This document shows positions 44,105 to 55,047 of a stretch of DNA of 64,000 bases, in pieces. Positions within the stretch are counted from its first letter, which is position 1. Each line of letters starts with the position of its first letter. This stretch comes from Ctena decussata (Eukaryota; Mollusca; Bivalvia; Lucinida; Lucinidae). The stretch is from positions 66,723,434 to 66,787,433 of the forward strand of contig OZ022506.1 in NCBI GenBank assembly GCA_963989385.1, written 5' to 3'. Under the pieces are notes generated by a model. That model saw only the letters and a list, made by a program, of their open reading frames with translations. It was not told the DNA's origin and did no database searches. Made by a program: the position numbers and the translations under genes.

Positions 44105-44850
44105 AATCCCTATTTATAACTATCATGAATTTGATTAATGGATGTCCATTATTCGAATAAGTGATATCCATTATTCAGCCCATTCATTGATATCACCAAT
44201 TCAGTTAATGGATATCCATAATTTGAATCATGGATATCTTTAAATGGGCTGAATTACGGATATCCATAATTTGAATGATGGAGATCCATAATTTGAATCA
44301 GTGGGCTGAATCAATGAAATCAATACCTCGAATATATATCCATAAATCACCGTAGAGGTTTGTTATTTAAACTTATTCTTTGCAAAGACGAATTATTGAT
44401 ACCCATATTTCTAATAAGTGATATCCATAAATAAGCCAAACTATTGACATCCACAATCCGAATCATAAACATCATTTTTTTCTTATTATGGATAATCAGA
44501 AATCTAAATGAAAAGTGGATATCACAAATTTGAATTAAGGATATTACTAACTCGACTTGTTAATTTACATAACTCGAACAGGTGATATCCATAAATTGGC
44601 AGAATTATGGATATCCATGGTTCGATCCATAATTCGAAAAAGTGAAATCCATAATTCGAATTAGTGATATCCATCAATCTTTCAGATGATTGAGTATCTA
44701 TAATTCGAATTATGGACAGCGATAATTCGATCCATGGATATCTATAAATGAATAAGGGAAACTCATAACTAATAATGAAGCTCACTTATTCGAATGATGG
44801 ATATCACTTTCTTGAATTATGGATATCCATAAATTTTATGGGTATCTATA
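44105..44850. repeat. Self-complementary ATGGATATCCAT / ATTCGAAT array
   Basis: At least a dozen irregularly spaced copies of GATATCCATAATTCGAAT and its variants. Both sub-motifs (ATGGATATCCAT, TTCGAA) are palindromes, so the array reads similarly on both strands and can form many alternative hairpins. No gene content; the 87-codon minus-strand frame is an artefact of the repeat. Confidence 0.8.
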
Positions 44851-44949
44851 AATAGAGAATATATAGTAAAACGGCACCCCATATGTCCTGGCCTCTTTGC
44901 CCCCTGTTAGTTTGACAGCTGTCTCAGACTCAGCTGCTGCTGCTGGATC

Positions 44950-45057
44950 TCAGGGATGACAGCTGGCTTGTGCCCAAAGGTCTGGATTGGTGAGTGCAGC
45001 AGATTTTTTCTTCCCCGGGTCGCCTGGTGCTCCCTGGGCATACTTCTTTGGAGGCAT
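44950..45057 (-). pseudogene. Possible coding fragment or processed pseudogene (MPPKK...)
   Basis: A 35-codon frame starts MPPKKYAQGAPGDPGKKKSA and ends at a TGA after WAQASCHP. Shifting one base after WAQ gives a continuation PAVIPEIQQQQLSLRQLSN before a stop, so a one-base frameshift in a formerly longer frame is plausible. The block (about 44876-45057) is GC-rich and sharply bounded by AT-rich repeats. I do not recognise the protein. Alternatives: a genuine short first exon, or chance. Confidence 0.3.
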
Positions 45058-45115
45058 AATGATTTGCTAGTGACTTATTTGACTGTGGGCAAAGGAAATC
45101 CTGTACCTGTACCTT

Positions 45116-45440
45116 TTGTTTGACTGCTTTGGAAAGATAAACAGCCACGCAGAGCACAGGAACATTTATACGCAGCTATTTACGCCGCTAGTATGCGGTA
45201 GCTACGTTGCCCTTGAAAATGAAACGCCATGCCAACGCAACAGTTACGCAACAGCAACCCATTATACGCCACACATGTGCCACGCATACTCCTCAATGCG
45301 TGGAATCTTGAAACAGGTACGAAAAGAGATAAGCGGAATAAAAATTATGGATACATCGCGGAATCGTCACACATACGCCGTGTACTTCGCAGGACTAGAA
45401 TTTGCATAAAATACGTCACATTTCTTCGCAATCGACAAGC
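45116..45440. repeat. Second TACGC-rich segment
   Basis: Motifs TTACGCAACAGCAACCC, TATACGCCACACATGTGCC and CATACGCCGTGTACTTCGC recur, similar in composition to 43470-43990. Open frames at 45116-45480 overlap each other and are not credible genes. Confidence 0.5.
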
Positions 45441-45493
45441 GTATGTAATTTCTGTGAAATACGCAGCTAATAAGCAATAGTGTGATAGTAGCA

Positions 45494-45996
45494 TAAGCTT
45501 CGTTTACACGGGCAAAGTTTCTGTGACAAAGTACGTTTGGCATAGAAAAATTTGCTCGTGTGAATGAAACAGTATGCCACATTTTCATTGCCAAATTCAT
45601 ACGGTAAAGGTTCTGTGACAGACAAAATTTGTCCGTGTGAACAGAAAATTTGCCGTAGAATATGTAACAAAGAAACTGACCATTGAGATGAACACAGAAA
45701 ACTTTGCTCATAATCAAATCTGTTTGATTATGAACAAAGTATATTTAACAAAGAAAATGTGGCACAGTTGGCCGTTTACACGAGCAAAGTTTGTTTGTCC
45801 AGGTAACTTTGACGAGAATTCTTTGTTTGTGTGCACATGGCAGCAAATAATTCATTGCCAGTGTTTATGTGACAAAGATTCTATGCCACATTTTTCTTTA
45901 ACAAACAATTTGCTCCATGTAAACGCAACATGTTTGCCAAACTTTCTTTGTTACATTTTGTGTCAAAGAAACTTTGGTCGTGTGAACGAGGCTTTA
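45494..45996. mobile_element. ~500-bp MITE with GTTTACACGGGCAAAG ends, copy 1
   Basis: Left end TAAGCTTCGTTTACACGGGC; right end TCGTGTGAACGAGGCTTTA, imperfect inverted repeats of ~35 bp. Internally the GTGTGAAC/GTTCACAC and TTTGCC/GGCAAA motifs recur many times, giving multiple alternative stems. A second copy begins 160 bp downstream in the same orientation. The 142-codon frame across it is not a gene. Confidence 0.75.
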
Positions 45997-46156
45997 GGTA
46001 TGTATACAAAATGTTCACCTATTTTCTTTTTTTCCATTTATGCCGAATATGCATCAGAACGATAGTAAATTACATCGATTTTTGAAGACGACAGATAAGC
46101 TGACAACACAAACTATGACATCAGCACTGATGCTCTGCCTTGGGGTTGTCAGTGAG

Positions 46157-46664
46157 TTAAGTTTTGATTACACGGGCAAAGTTTCTGTAACAAAGTAGGG
46201 TTTGGCATAGAAAAAATTGCTCGTGTGAATGAAACATTATGCGACATTTTCATTGCCAAATTTATATGGTAAAGTTTCTATGACGAACTTAATTTGTCCG
46301 TGTGAACAGAAAATTTGCCATACAATATGTAACAAAGAAATAAGCCATGAAGATGAACACAGAAAACTTTGCTCATAATCAAATCAGACTGATTTTGAAC
46401 TAAGTATATTTAACAAAGAAAATGTGGCACAGTTAACCGTTTACACGAGCAAAGTTTGTTTGTCCAGGTAACGTTGATGAGAATTCTTTGTTCGTGTAAA
46501 CACGGCAGCAAATATTTCCTTGCCAAACTTTATGTGACGAAGATTATATGCCAGATGTTTCTTTAACAAATAATTTGCTCCGTGTAAACGCAAAATATTT
46601 GACAAACTTTCTTTGTTACAGTCTTTGGGACAATGAAACTTTGTTCATGTGAACGAAGCATTAA
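46157..46664. mobile_element. ~500-bp MITE, copy 2
   Basis: Collinear with 45494-45996 over its whole length (TTACACGGGCAAAGTTTCTG at the left, TTCATGTGAACGAAGC at the right). It is bounded by TTAA on both sides, which may be a target-site duplication; copy 1 has ATAA and TTTA at the same places. Confidence 0.75.
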
Positions 46665-47549
46665 ATGGGTGAATTTAATGTGGCCGTGTTTGTTTTATCT
46701 CAAAATAATAAAACTAACATATATTTGGCAGTAGCAATATTTAATCTCAGGGATTTTTTTTAAAAAAGGTTGCAAATGTTACCTTTCTGAGTACAAAACT
46801 GTCAGTTATGATAAGTTATTTGATATTTTGTGGTTTTATTTAAACTTTAAAGTTTTATAAGTGAATGAGAAAAAGTATATTTCATGTACAGATTAATTCA
46901 AAGAAGGCTTCATTTGAACATCAGGGCAATCTCAGTTTTGCATGTCATGTATATAACTGTTTTCTGTCTAAGTAGGTACTATGCAAAAGTTTCATTTCAC
47001 TAAACAATAAAGATATTTATCACAACTGCGTTGGTTTAAAGTCAGAATTTTAAAAGAGTGTTTTCCTGGTGTGAATGACAGACGTTTTACTCAAATATTT
47101 AGATCCGTTAAGTACGTTACCTCGGTGAAATTATGTGTCGAAGGGTCAAAACTATATTTGAACTGTTGTGTTAATTATAATTCTTTACATGATCTTATTA
47201 TAACAAGTCCAATTCGTCAGTTTTACGTAGCTTATTAGCAATTTTTATACGAACAACTGTGTGAAAAAATGACTTTGCAGTCACTAACAGGGAATAGGTA
47301 TAACGATGTTCAACATTACATAGATGACACTGTTTAAAAGCTAGAGGTCTCAAATTTGTTTTGTTAGAAAAATATTAATTGGGGGCAATTAGAGAATTGA
47401 ACATTTTGGGACATTTTTCACGGTCTATGCAAAATGCAACAACATAAGTTATATTTCCAGGGGTCCATGATATATCGTATATCCATGATATATTGTAACG
47501 AAAATAACAACACCAAAGTTCTGAACCGTTTTCTGTGCAGCCTAATTTA
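46665..47549. other. Intergenic, no gene seen
   Basis: AT-rich, no motifs. Confidence 0.5.
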
Positions 47550-47755
47550 TAGCATATCAACTGTTCTTACAGAAAATATTTATTTTTGATACACTTATAT
47601 AGTTTAAACAGATTTCTTATTGACCTCAATGAATATTTTAGATATTCAAAATTTATCGAGGTAACGTAAATAACTAACCGCTACAGAATTATTCAAGGTT
47701 TGCCAAGGTGGCAAACACTGAATTTGATAACTATAGACCCAGAGGGTTATTTTGA
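47550..47755 (+). repeat. Dispersed repeat with TTTGCCAAGGTGGCAAA palindrome, copy 2
   Basis: Partner of 5598-5795; the 17-bp palindrome is conserved while the flanks have diverged. Confidence 0.6.
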
Positions 47756-48889
47756 TATATAAAATCTAATGTTACACTCTGGAGACCATCCCCTTGAAAG
47801 AAAGCCCATCAAGTTTGCTCTACTAAGTGTATCACAGAATATACATACATGTATGTACTTTTAAAACTATTTGTCGTTATCCAATCAGACCTTTTATTAC
47901 ATATCCAAGCATATTAGAATCTAGTTTATACACTGATCAGATCAACTAGGATGATTTGGAAAAGTTGACAATGTGATAAATAATTGCTTTCTTTCAGAGT
48001 GATGATTTAAACAATTGAAAGCCAAATATATTTATAGAGTTAAGTCTGTTTTGTCATTTCTTGTTTCCATGGTTACGACAGCACAACTTGGCCCACAATA
48101 AATAAAATAAACTGATGTTTCTATCTTCCTTACTTATTTGGTTGGTTTAACAGACATAAAAAATGACAATAAAATACAGTTTATGGTTATTCACAATTTT
48201 GCATGCATTTTACGTGGGTGGGGTAATCACAGCCCCACTTCAATTAACCAGATCTTTGTAGAACCATTGTGTAAAGCTGTGGAGAAGATGTATTTCTTTA
48301 AAACATAATTATTTTGTTCAAGTATTTAGTCTGGTAAAGTAATAAATTATGGAATATGGTTGAAGGACAACATCAACTGAAATGGAGAAATATTACAAAG
48401 CTGTTTCAGTGGTAAAATTTGCCAGCGTCTTAAATTTCCGACTATGGAGTGCCCATCAATTTTATTATCTTATTCTCTTTAATTGGTAATGTGCTTTTTA
48501 TAAAAACACTTGACTACGCTCAACTCTGCTGGCTTTTTAAAATAATAGATTTTTAAAAATGTCCAAAAACAGGATTTTCGCTAAAACTGGAAAACGGCAA
48601 ACCCCACCCTGCTTGAGACCGGAATAAAAAAACTATGTGAAATGGGCCACTGGTAAATACAAGCAAAGTGTGTTATGTAAACATAGTTCTTTTACATCTT
48701 TTATGTAAAGAATATCTACATAGTCACACTGCCATGGACTAAATAGTCAAAATTGTTGATTTTAACAAAAAAATCAAAGCAAATTTGTTAGTTTTAAGCA
48801 GAAAATACTATTTTGCCGTTGCCATGGTAACGGTTGAGTTTTCGAAAGAAAGAACTGTCAAAAATTTGTTTATATGTAGTTGTCAACAT
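47756..48889. other. Intergenic, no gene seen
   Basis: No exon seen. TTGCCATGGTAACGG near 48818 has an inverted counterpart near 40935, so the repeat pair may extend here. Confidence 0.45.
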
Positions 48890-49560
48890 TCTCTGAAAGT
48901 TTGAAGAAAATCGGTGACTATGCGTGCCGGACCCCTATTTAGATTTTTTGGTGGTTAGGTGGAATTAGTCTTAACGTCATGTAAACGTTCGCGTGAACCA
49001 TTGCATATATTTAAGGTATGAATTTCATTTTTCTAAGGTTTATCGGACTGTAAACTACATTGGGTCACGTGCAAAGTGTGAGTGAGTGAGTGAACTCGGG
49101 TTTAACGTCCCACCAACTTCGAGGTCATATGGAGACGGGACCTCGGTTTAAAGTCTCATCCGAAAGACCGGAGAAGCGGGGGATCGATCTTGCGACCCCT
49201 GTGTTGGTAGTCTGGAGTGTTATCCACTACACAACAGCCGCTCCTGTCACGTCAAAGTGAATGAACCCCGAAAGGGTTCATGTAAACTTTGCCAGTGACC
49301 CAATGTAGTTTACAATTCGATAAATCTAAAAAAATTAAGTTCATTGCTTATATTTACATTCATTTCAATCAAAAGCTCGATGAAAAATCATGTATAAGCG
49401 CTAAAATTGAAAGAGTAAATCATGTACACGCAGTTTTTCTGCTAGCAGCGGAACAGCGTATATGACGTCATGGCGTCGCCGACGTCCAATCAGATTGTAG
49501 AGAGGCATTGTTTATTTTCTTCGTCATTGACGCCGCGTGGCTCAATGTAATTATTGGAAT
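48890..49560. mobile_element. Foldback element with a SINE at its centre
   Basis: The left arm (about 48940-49066) and right arm (about 49303-49345) both run outward from GACCCAATGTAGTTTACA in opposite directions; the right arm continues collinear with 40575-40800. The left arm carries GTGGAATTAGTCTTAACGTC, the complement of the 40.8-kb end. A SINE sits between the arms. Superfamily unknown. Confidence 0.6.
49079..49245 (-). mobile_element. tRNA-derived SINE with target-site duplication
   Basis: The minus strand starts GGAGCGGCTGTTGTGTAGTG, a tRNA-like head, with a conserved central block CTTTCGGATGAGACTTTAAA and a 3' tail of CACTCACTCAC units. It is flanked by GTCACGTGCAAAGTG (49064-49078) and GTCACGTCAAAGTG (49246-49259), a 14-15 bp target-site duplication with one gap, the hallmark of LINE-mediated retroposition. 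Same family as 51423-51594. Confidence 0.85.
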
Positions 49561-49561
49561 G

Positions 49562-50471
49562 TTAACTATACTGAATATCAAAAGAAACGCATACAATGTT
49601 TACGCCCAATTTATTTAAAGGTATAGTTATATGCTCTTATTTAGACCTTTTAAGTTACTTTGTTTATGATATTCCAACAGAATGAGCACCTTAACGCATC
49701 GATATTCCCTAAACTTTAGAGACCAGAACGCTTGCTTTTGTGATGGGAGTTAAACTTAAAGTCACCATAATTTCAGAAGCTGAGTTTTTCATTCCATAAA
49801 ATGCTCAGCTAATTATTTTCTCCAGACATAATGTCCGCAGCAAGGATAAGAAGCAGCGAAAACATCAAAGCAATCGAGCCTTGCGTTTTATAGAAACAAT
49901 CAGGTGAAAGTTGGCAGTAGAAACAGTAACACAGGCCTACCCTTGGATTTCCATAGACCATTTAACACCCTGTATAACTTGAAAAGAACAGAAACCATTC
50001 ATACGAAGAGGTTAAATGAATTTACAAGAGTAAAATAAAAAGATTTGAAAAGAAATTTTTGTAGCACTGCAGAGCTTTTGATGTTATTGGACTTCTAAAT
50101 GTGCTATTTGTTTAATTGCAAGGGAGATAATTTGACTCGTGTTCAACTTCAAACTGCTGTCATGTTCCTAAGAAAAATAGCATGGTAATAAAACCGACGC
50201 TTTTTTCATAAGCGCATATTAGAGCCGCGTTTTGGAAACACTTTGTTATACTGCAAAAGGAAAGACAACTCTTACAACAACTTTTAATGTTTCACGATAA
50301 ATTGAGATAACTCTTTAATCAAGTTTTAATTTTGCAAGAGGCTAAGTTTACATTGTTGGCAGACGTCAGTAGTATTTTCTGCTTATGTGATTTAAAGCCA
50401 TATATCAGCTGACAGAAGAAAACTGAACCTAAACTTGTATGCGTTTCTTTTGATGTTCAGTATACATTAAC
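49562..50471. mobile_element. ~910-bp TIR DNA transposon, non-autonomous
   Basis: Left end TTAACTATACTGAATATCAA then AAGAAACGCATACAA; right end TTGTATGCGTTTCTTTTGAT then GTTCAGTATACATTAA. TIRs are ~35 bp with few mismatches, outermost bases TTAA. No transposase frame inside. Superfamily not assigned. Confidence 0.75.
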
Positions 50472-50802
50472 TACATTAAATGGTTTATTCTAACACTGGT
50501 CGCCTATATTGCCAGTGCTAAAATCCAGTGATATATTGCGTGACAAATCACTGGGCGAATTAGCGTGGCGTTATTTAGCGCCGTTCGGACGCCATTTTTT
50601 ATTCGTTTGATGACGTCAATTTTCATCTCCATGAGAATAGACGGTTTAACGTTGTTTTCTCGCATTAAAAACTTACGAAATACATGTGAACGCCTCTGTT
50701 ACAGTCAAAGTTTTTGGCGGGATTTCTTCATGTAATCATGGCGGAAAACTGGAAAATCTGAAGGAAGCAATTGCGATTTCATCGTTTCTGGCGTATTGGA
50801 AT
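50472..50802. other. Intergenic, related to the next foldback
   Basis: CCAGTGATATATTGCGTGAC near 50523 resembles the arm of the foldback at 50803-50973, so a decayed extra arm may be present. No gene. Confidence 0.4.
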
Positions 50803-50973
50803 CGAAAAAGATTCTTGCTAACAAGTGATTTGTTGCCAAATATATCACTGGTTGGAGGTCAGCCGTAAGTGACAACATCACTCGAGCTTCGCGCTCAAAA
50901 TATTTCACTTTACGACTGACCTCCAACCAGTGATATATTGGGCAACAAATCATTGTAAGCAAGAATCTATTTC
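50803..50973. mobile_element. ~170-bp foldback element
   Basis: Left arm AGATTCTTGCTAACAAGTGA, TTTGTTGCC, ATATATCACTGGTTGGAGGT; the right arm is the complement. The tip is CGAGCTTCGCGCTC. Arms pair over ~65 bp with few mismatches. The opposed open frames at 50686-50962 are by-products. Confidence 0.8.
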
Positions 50974-51316
50974 TTAACTATAGGGCTTTTCTGTAAATAA
51001 ACCAAGAATGTAAATATTGAGGTATAAACTTCATTACGTTTTTACGGTTTACCATCAGGCTTTCCAATAAATGCACGGATAATGTAAATATTAGATGTTT
51101 CCAACTTGGCTTCAAGCTTTTCTTGTTATTATACTTATATCTATTTATTAAACTTATTTCATATTTTTCCTTTTCTTTTCTCCTAGTTTGCTTTGATATT
51201 ATTACTTGTTTACGCATATAAGTAGAATTTGTGCTCATGTTCTCACCGTTTACTTGACTTTTATATTTATAGGGAGTCAGAACAGGCTTTTTAGTGGATT
51301 CCTTCATGCCCTGTTT
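50974..51316. other. Intergenic, no gene seen
   Basis: AT-rich; the 109-codon minus-strand frame is lysine-rich low complexity with no domain. Confidence 0.5.
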
Positions 51317-51363
51317 TGTATGTATGTATGTATGTATGTATGTATGTATGTATGTATGTATGT
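51317..51363 (+). repeat. (TGTA)n microsatellite
   Basis: About 12 uninterrupted TGTA units. Confidence 0.95.
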
Positions 51364-51422
51364 TAATTCATATGAATATGTATGCTTAACCCTAAGGGTT
51401 TAAAAACACGATTGCTTCCTTT

Positions 51423-51594
51423 AGGAGCGGTTGTTGTGTAGTGGATAACACTCCAGACTACCAATCCAGGGGTCGCAGGCTCGATCACCCGCTTCTCCGG
51501 TCTTTCGGATGAGACTTTAAACCGAGGTCCCGTCTCCATATGACCTCGTTGTTGGTAGGACGTTAAACCCGAGTTCACTCACTCACTCTCTCTC
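51423..51594 (+). mobile_element. tRNA-derived SINE, same family as 49079-49245
   Basis: GGAGCGGTTGTTGTGTAGTG head, A-box-like TGTGTAGTGGAT, B-box-like GGCTCGATCAC, central block CTTTCGGATGAGACTTTAAA, GACGTTAAACCCGAG and a CACTCACTCACTCTC tail. It is opposite in orientation to the 49-kb copy. No clear target-site duplication. Confidence 0.8.
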
Positions 51595-51701
51595 CATGGC
51601 CTTAATTTAGAATTTTGATAGAAAAACGTAGTGCCTGTAGGTATATGCTAGGTAATGGCGATGAGGCCAAAATTAACTTATGGAACCTAATTATTTATAA
51701 T

Positions 51702-51702
<1 letters not shown>

Positions 51703-51736
<34 letters not shown>
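51703..51736 (+). repeat. Poly(T) run of 34 bases
   Basis: Uninterrupted T tract; could be the poly(A) tail of a minus-strand retroelement, but no element body is recognisable beside it. Confidence 0.85.
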
Positions 51737-51737
<1 letters not shown>

Positions 51738-53386
51738 TGGCATTGTGGTTGAAGTCTTGCATGCTAGTGATCAAAACATTGTTTTTTTATTGCAGTAACA
51801 TTTGCCGGAGCTGGCAAATGTTAAAGCATGAAAAATCATGTTTGCCCCTATATTGATTCAACGTTAGTATACACACTATTTTATTTGTATAAACTGACAA
51901 TATAAATACAATACACATGACAAGGTATATACAGAAGAATATACAAAACAGGATCCAGAAGAAAGTCAAACGATTTATGTAAATCTGTATCCCGTTTGAC
52001 AATAATGTTATAGCATATAATGAGTGACTTGGTATGCCAGCTACCATAAATAATGTTTAATTGAGCAATATCAATGAAAATGAAACATGATATAATAAAT
52101 AAGCAACTTAAGAGAGATCGAGAAAAAAAAAGATTTTAGAGCATACTGAAAGGTGTTTGCAAGAAATACAGTCACGTAAAATAGTTGCAATCAAGGGCGG
52201 GCTCCGATGAGAGTTCTGAGTGAGTCAATTCTTTCCGTCTATCAGACATAATTTGAACCATGGCCCCTACTGGAACCGCCTCATCGAAGCGGATCTAATG
52301 AACGTCACGACACACGTTGCAATGATAAGAAAGATTCAACGTTATGACGTTAAATCAACGTTGACTCAATTGTGATCCTGCTGGGAGGTCAAGAAATAAT
52401 CATTTTAGATCGTCTCCTAACTAGGTGTTAATACTACTGTATGTGTAATAATGTTACTAAATTTAGTTTAACCTTGTATTTTAAAGTTTGAAAGATTTAA
52501 GTTATATAATACTTGTAACTATGTTGTCTTACCTTATGATATTTGAGACAGTTGTTTCTCTTGATTCCAACAAGTTACCTGTAGATAGATCCACGCTCTG
52601 ATTTCTCAACTTTTCGGCGAAATGACTGTTAAAGAAAAGAATATGAAGCTCGAAATACAATAGCGGTGAAGGACAAAGTGCATGTACACTGGTAATAAAA
52701 GCTAACGTCGGTCTCATTTAGTGTGCTTTTTGGCAGGCTTTGAAGGGTATACTGCATTATCAGCATGATGATTTTCCATGAAAAAGATGTTTGTTGTCTG
52801 CAAGCATTTATCAGTGTTAAGAGTAACTAAGCTTAAAGATTCCATATTCTTACCAGTGATGAATACGTTTAAACTCAACTATTTGAAACGCATATCAACT
52901 TTCACATGCGGTGATAAAATTTGGGTTGATGTGCATATATATTGAGTCATATAACTGGCAAAATTGGGGTAACATTCTTTTGAAAAATGCCAAAATTGCT
53001 CAGCCACAAAACACAATTTCTTTTTTCTGGTTCCCCGGCGAGCGATGCAATATAGATAAAATGGGACAATGATGGACAGACTCGGTGCCAGGAGGGGCAG
53101 ATATGGCATCATTCCGCTAAGCCCATAGAGACCATTAATACCAGAATTAAAATATGAAAAAAAAATATGAATGAGCCGCTACGCCTGTCCATTGTATTTT
53201 TCCATTTTATTCGAAAGTAAGTCATTTTAGTCGCCAACTTGGATGGCCTTATTCCTATTTCAAAACCTTTGTATATGAAACTCAAGGATGATTCAGTTGT
53301 TTAAAGCTGGCTAATCACGATCATTTATATGTACCATGTAAATACTGTAATTAAAGCTAGAAAGGCTACCTCAAGAAAATAATATT
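51737..53386. other. Intergenic, mostly without features
   Basis: A decayed palindrome of the GACCCCT family is possible at about 52254-52316 and a partial ACGTT repeat at 52334-52386 (CAACGTTATGACGTT ... CCTGCTGGGA). No gene. Confidence 0.45.
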
Positions 53387-53623
53387 TGAGCCGCGACATG
53401 ACAAAACCAACAATGTGGTTGTGCGGCCAGCGCAGACTAGACCAGGCTTGGCAACCGCCTAGTCCAATCAGACTCTTCGACAGGTGCTCAAAGGGTAGTT
53501 AAGGGTCTAAGCGACCTCCATGCGGACAGCGAAGACTCTGATCAGACTGGGCGAATGCCCAAGCCGATCTGAGTATGCGCTGGGCGTACAAACACATTGT
53601 TGGTTTTGTCGTGTCGCGGCTCA
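53387..53623. mobile_element. Foldback MITE, TGAGCC family, copy 6
   Basis: TGAGCCGCGACATGACAAAA to TTTTGTCGTGTCGCGGCTCA. The terminal arms pair closely; the inner left arm has decayed (GACTAGACCAGG). Confidence 0.85.
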
Positions 53624-54366
53624 AATTTTTATGAACAGAGCAATGGGGCATTCAAACAAAAGCGTTTAGCATATACGAATGTAATACATGCATTTTTGTA
53701 GTGGGTTATTCCATATTCCGATATTTGGTAGGTTCATTTATCTCATGAAGTTATGCTTTATTTGATAGTTTAAAAATGTACACCATGATCAGAATGTGCG
53801 GTATGCAAACTCTGAAAGGGACTACCCAGTACGTTCAGCTAAACCTATTTATATGTCTAGGCAAATAACGGAGTTTAAGTCAAACTATCTTATCTTACAT
53901 GGTTAGAAATTCTGTTATAACTATCAATATAAATGTTACAGTTTAATATGGCGTTATAAAGATTTTCATCATCGTGTCGTCTTACCATACAATTTCGAGT
54001 TTGGTTTCTGCCTGTCTGTCTTTATTCAAAATTTTCCCTATGTTTCAGCATTCAGAGTCTTTCTTTTCTCGCAAAGTATACAGTGAATAAGACCCGGAAG
54101 TTATACCCAAATAAATATAACCACACGTGTACACACACACTCTCACACACACACCCGGTTCACTATGTTTTCAAGGACGTTACCAACCGAAAAAGAGTCA
54201 TAGTTACCAAACCGCTGGTAATCAGGTCGTTTGATAACTATGACGTTTTCGTTTTGTAACAGCATTAACCAGGGGTAACACTGACGGTTTCCGATTTTTT
54301 AGCACCTTAAGGCGGTGAATTTTTTGCAAATATGAATTTTGTCATAAAAATATCATGTATCTCCCT
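53624..54366. other. Intergenic, no gene seen
   Basis: Short CA-rich stretch at about 54130-54154. An imperfect inverted pair (AACTATGACG / CATAGTTACC) flanks about 54198-54245. Confidence 0.45.
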
Positions 54367-54450
54367 GTAAGTAAGTAAGTAAGTAGACTTTATTTAGTGA
54401 GGGTGGCTCAGTTGGTAAGGCCAATCTTCCCTGAGACCCTCATAAAACAT
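54367..54450 (-). mobile_element. 3' end of a LINE-like element with (ACTT)n tail
   Basis: The minus strand reads GAGCCACCCTCACTAAATAA, then AGTC and a run of TACTTACTTAC. AATAAA-like sequence followed by a short tandem tail is typical of CR1/L2-type LINEs. Upstream body not recognisable. Confidence 0.5.
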
Positions 54451-54524
54451 ACATAACATATATACATACATAACATATATACATGACCAAAAATGGAGAA
54501 AAAGTGAAACCGTCTATTCATCAT

Positions 54525-54560
54525 ACAATACAATACAATCTTTATTACACCCAACTCACA
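54525..54560 (-). mobile_element. 3' end of a second LINE-like element with (TTGTA)n tail
   Basis: The minus strand reads TGTAATAAAGATTGTATTGT then ATTGTATG; the tail units and AATAAA parallel the previous entry, and the orientation is the same. Confidence 0.45.
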
Positions 54561-54623
54561 ATGTAATACATGAAATAACATTGGGAGCAATAATGAACAT
54601 TAATACTACACATTAAGACGGTT

Positions 54624-54720
54624 TCCAGCAAGCACAAAACGTTAACAAAGCGATGACTCAACGTTGACTCGACGTCAAGACGCTGAGTCACTGCCCACTC
54701 AACGTTATGTGCTCAGTGTG
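54624..54720. repeat. ACGTT/ACGTC-rich dispersed repeat, copy 3
   Basis: Starts CCAGCAAGCAC, then CTCAACGTTGACTCGACGTC and CTCAACGTTATGTGCTCAG; same general structure as 2131-2238. Confidence 0.5.
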
Positions 54721-54860
54721 TTATGACTGTAACAAAATGAAAACGCTGTGGAATAAGTGTAACAGATGCATTCTAAAAATGCTGCATTATAGAATAATGT
54801 ATTGAACGCAATCTAAAGACTACACCGAGTCCAGATCTGAAGATGTTTTAATAGAAGCAA

Positions 54861-54962
54861 CCCAGCAGGCACGGAACGCTGACCCGAATCAACACTGATT
54901 CAACGTCCCACGTTGAATAAGCATCGCCTCTATGTCGAATCGACGTCGCGTGCCCAGTGGGA
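54861..54962. repeat. ACGTT/ACGTC-rich dispersed repeat, copy 4
   Basis: Bounded by CCCAGCAGGCACGGAACGC and GACGTCGCGTGCCCAGTGGG, an inverted pair, with GATTCAACGTCCCACGTTGA in the centre. The clearest ends of this family in the window. Confidence 0.65.
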
Positions 54963-54998
54963 AAGCCCTCTCATGAGTTCAAAGCATTTAGTTCAGAG

Positions 54999-55047
54999 AG
55001 AGAGAGAGAGAGAGAGATAGAGAGAGAGAGAGAAAGAGAAAGAAAGA
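54999..55047 (+). repeat. (GA)n microsatellite
   Basis: About 20 GA units with a few TA and AA interruptions. Confidence 0.9.

Noticed and set aside
45637..46065. 142-codon frame
   Set aside because: Lies within the 500-bp MITE with terminal inverted repeats and has no domain; copy 2 does not keep it open.
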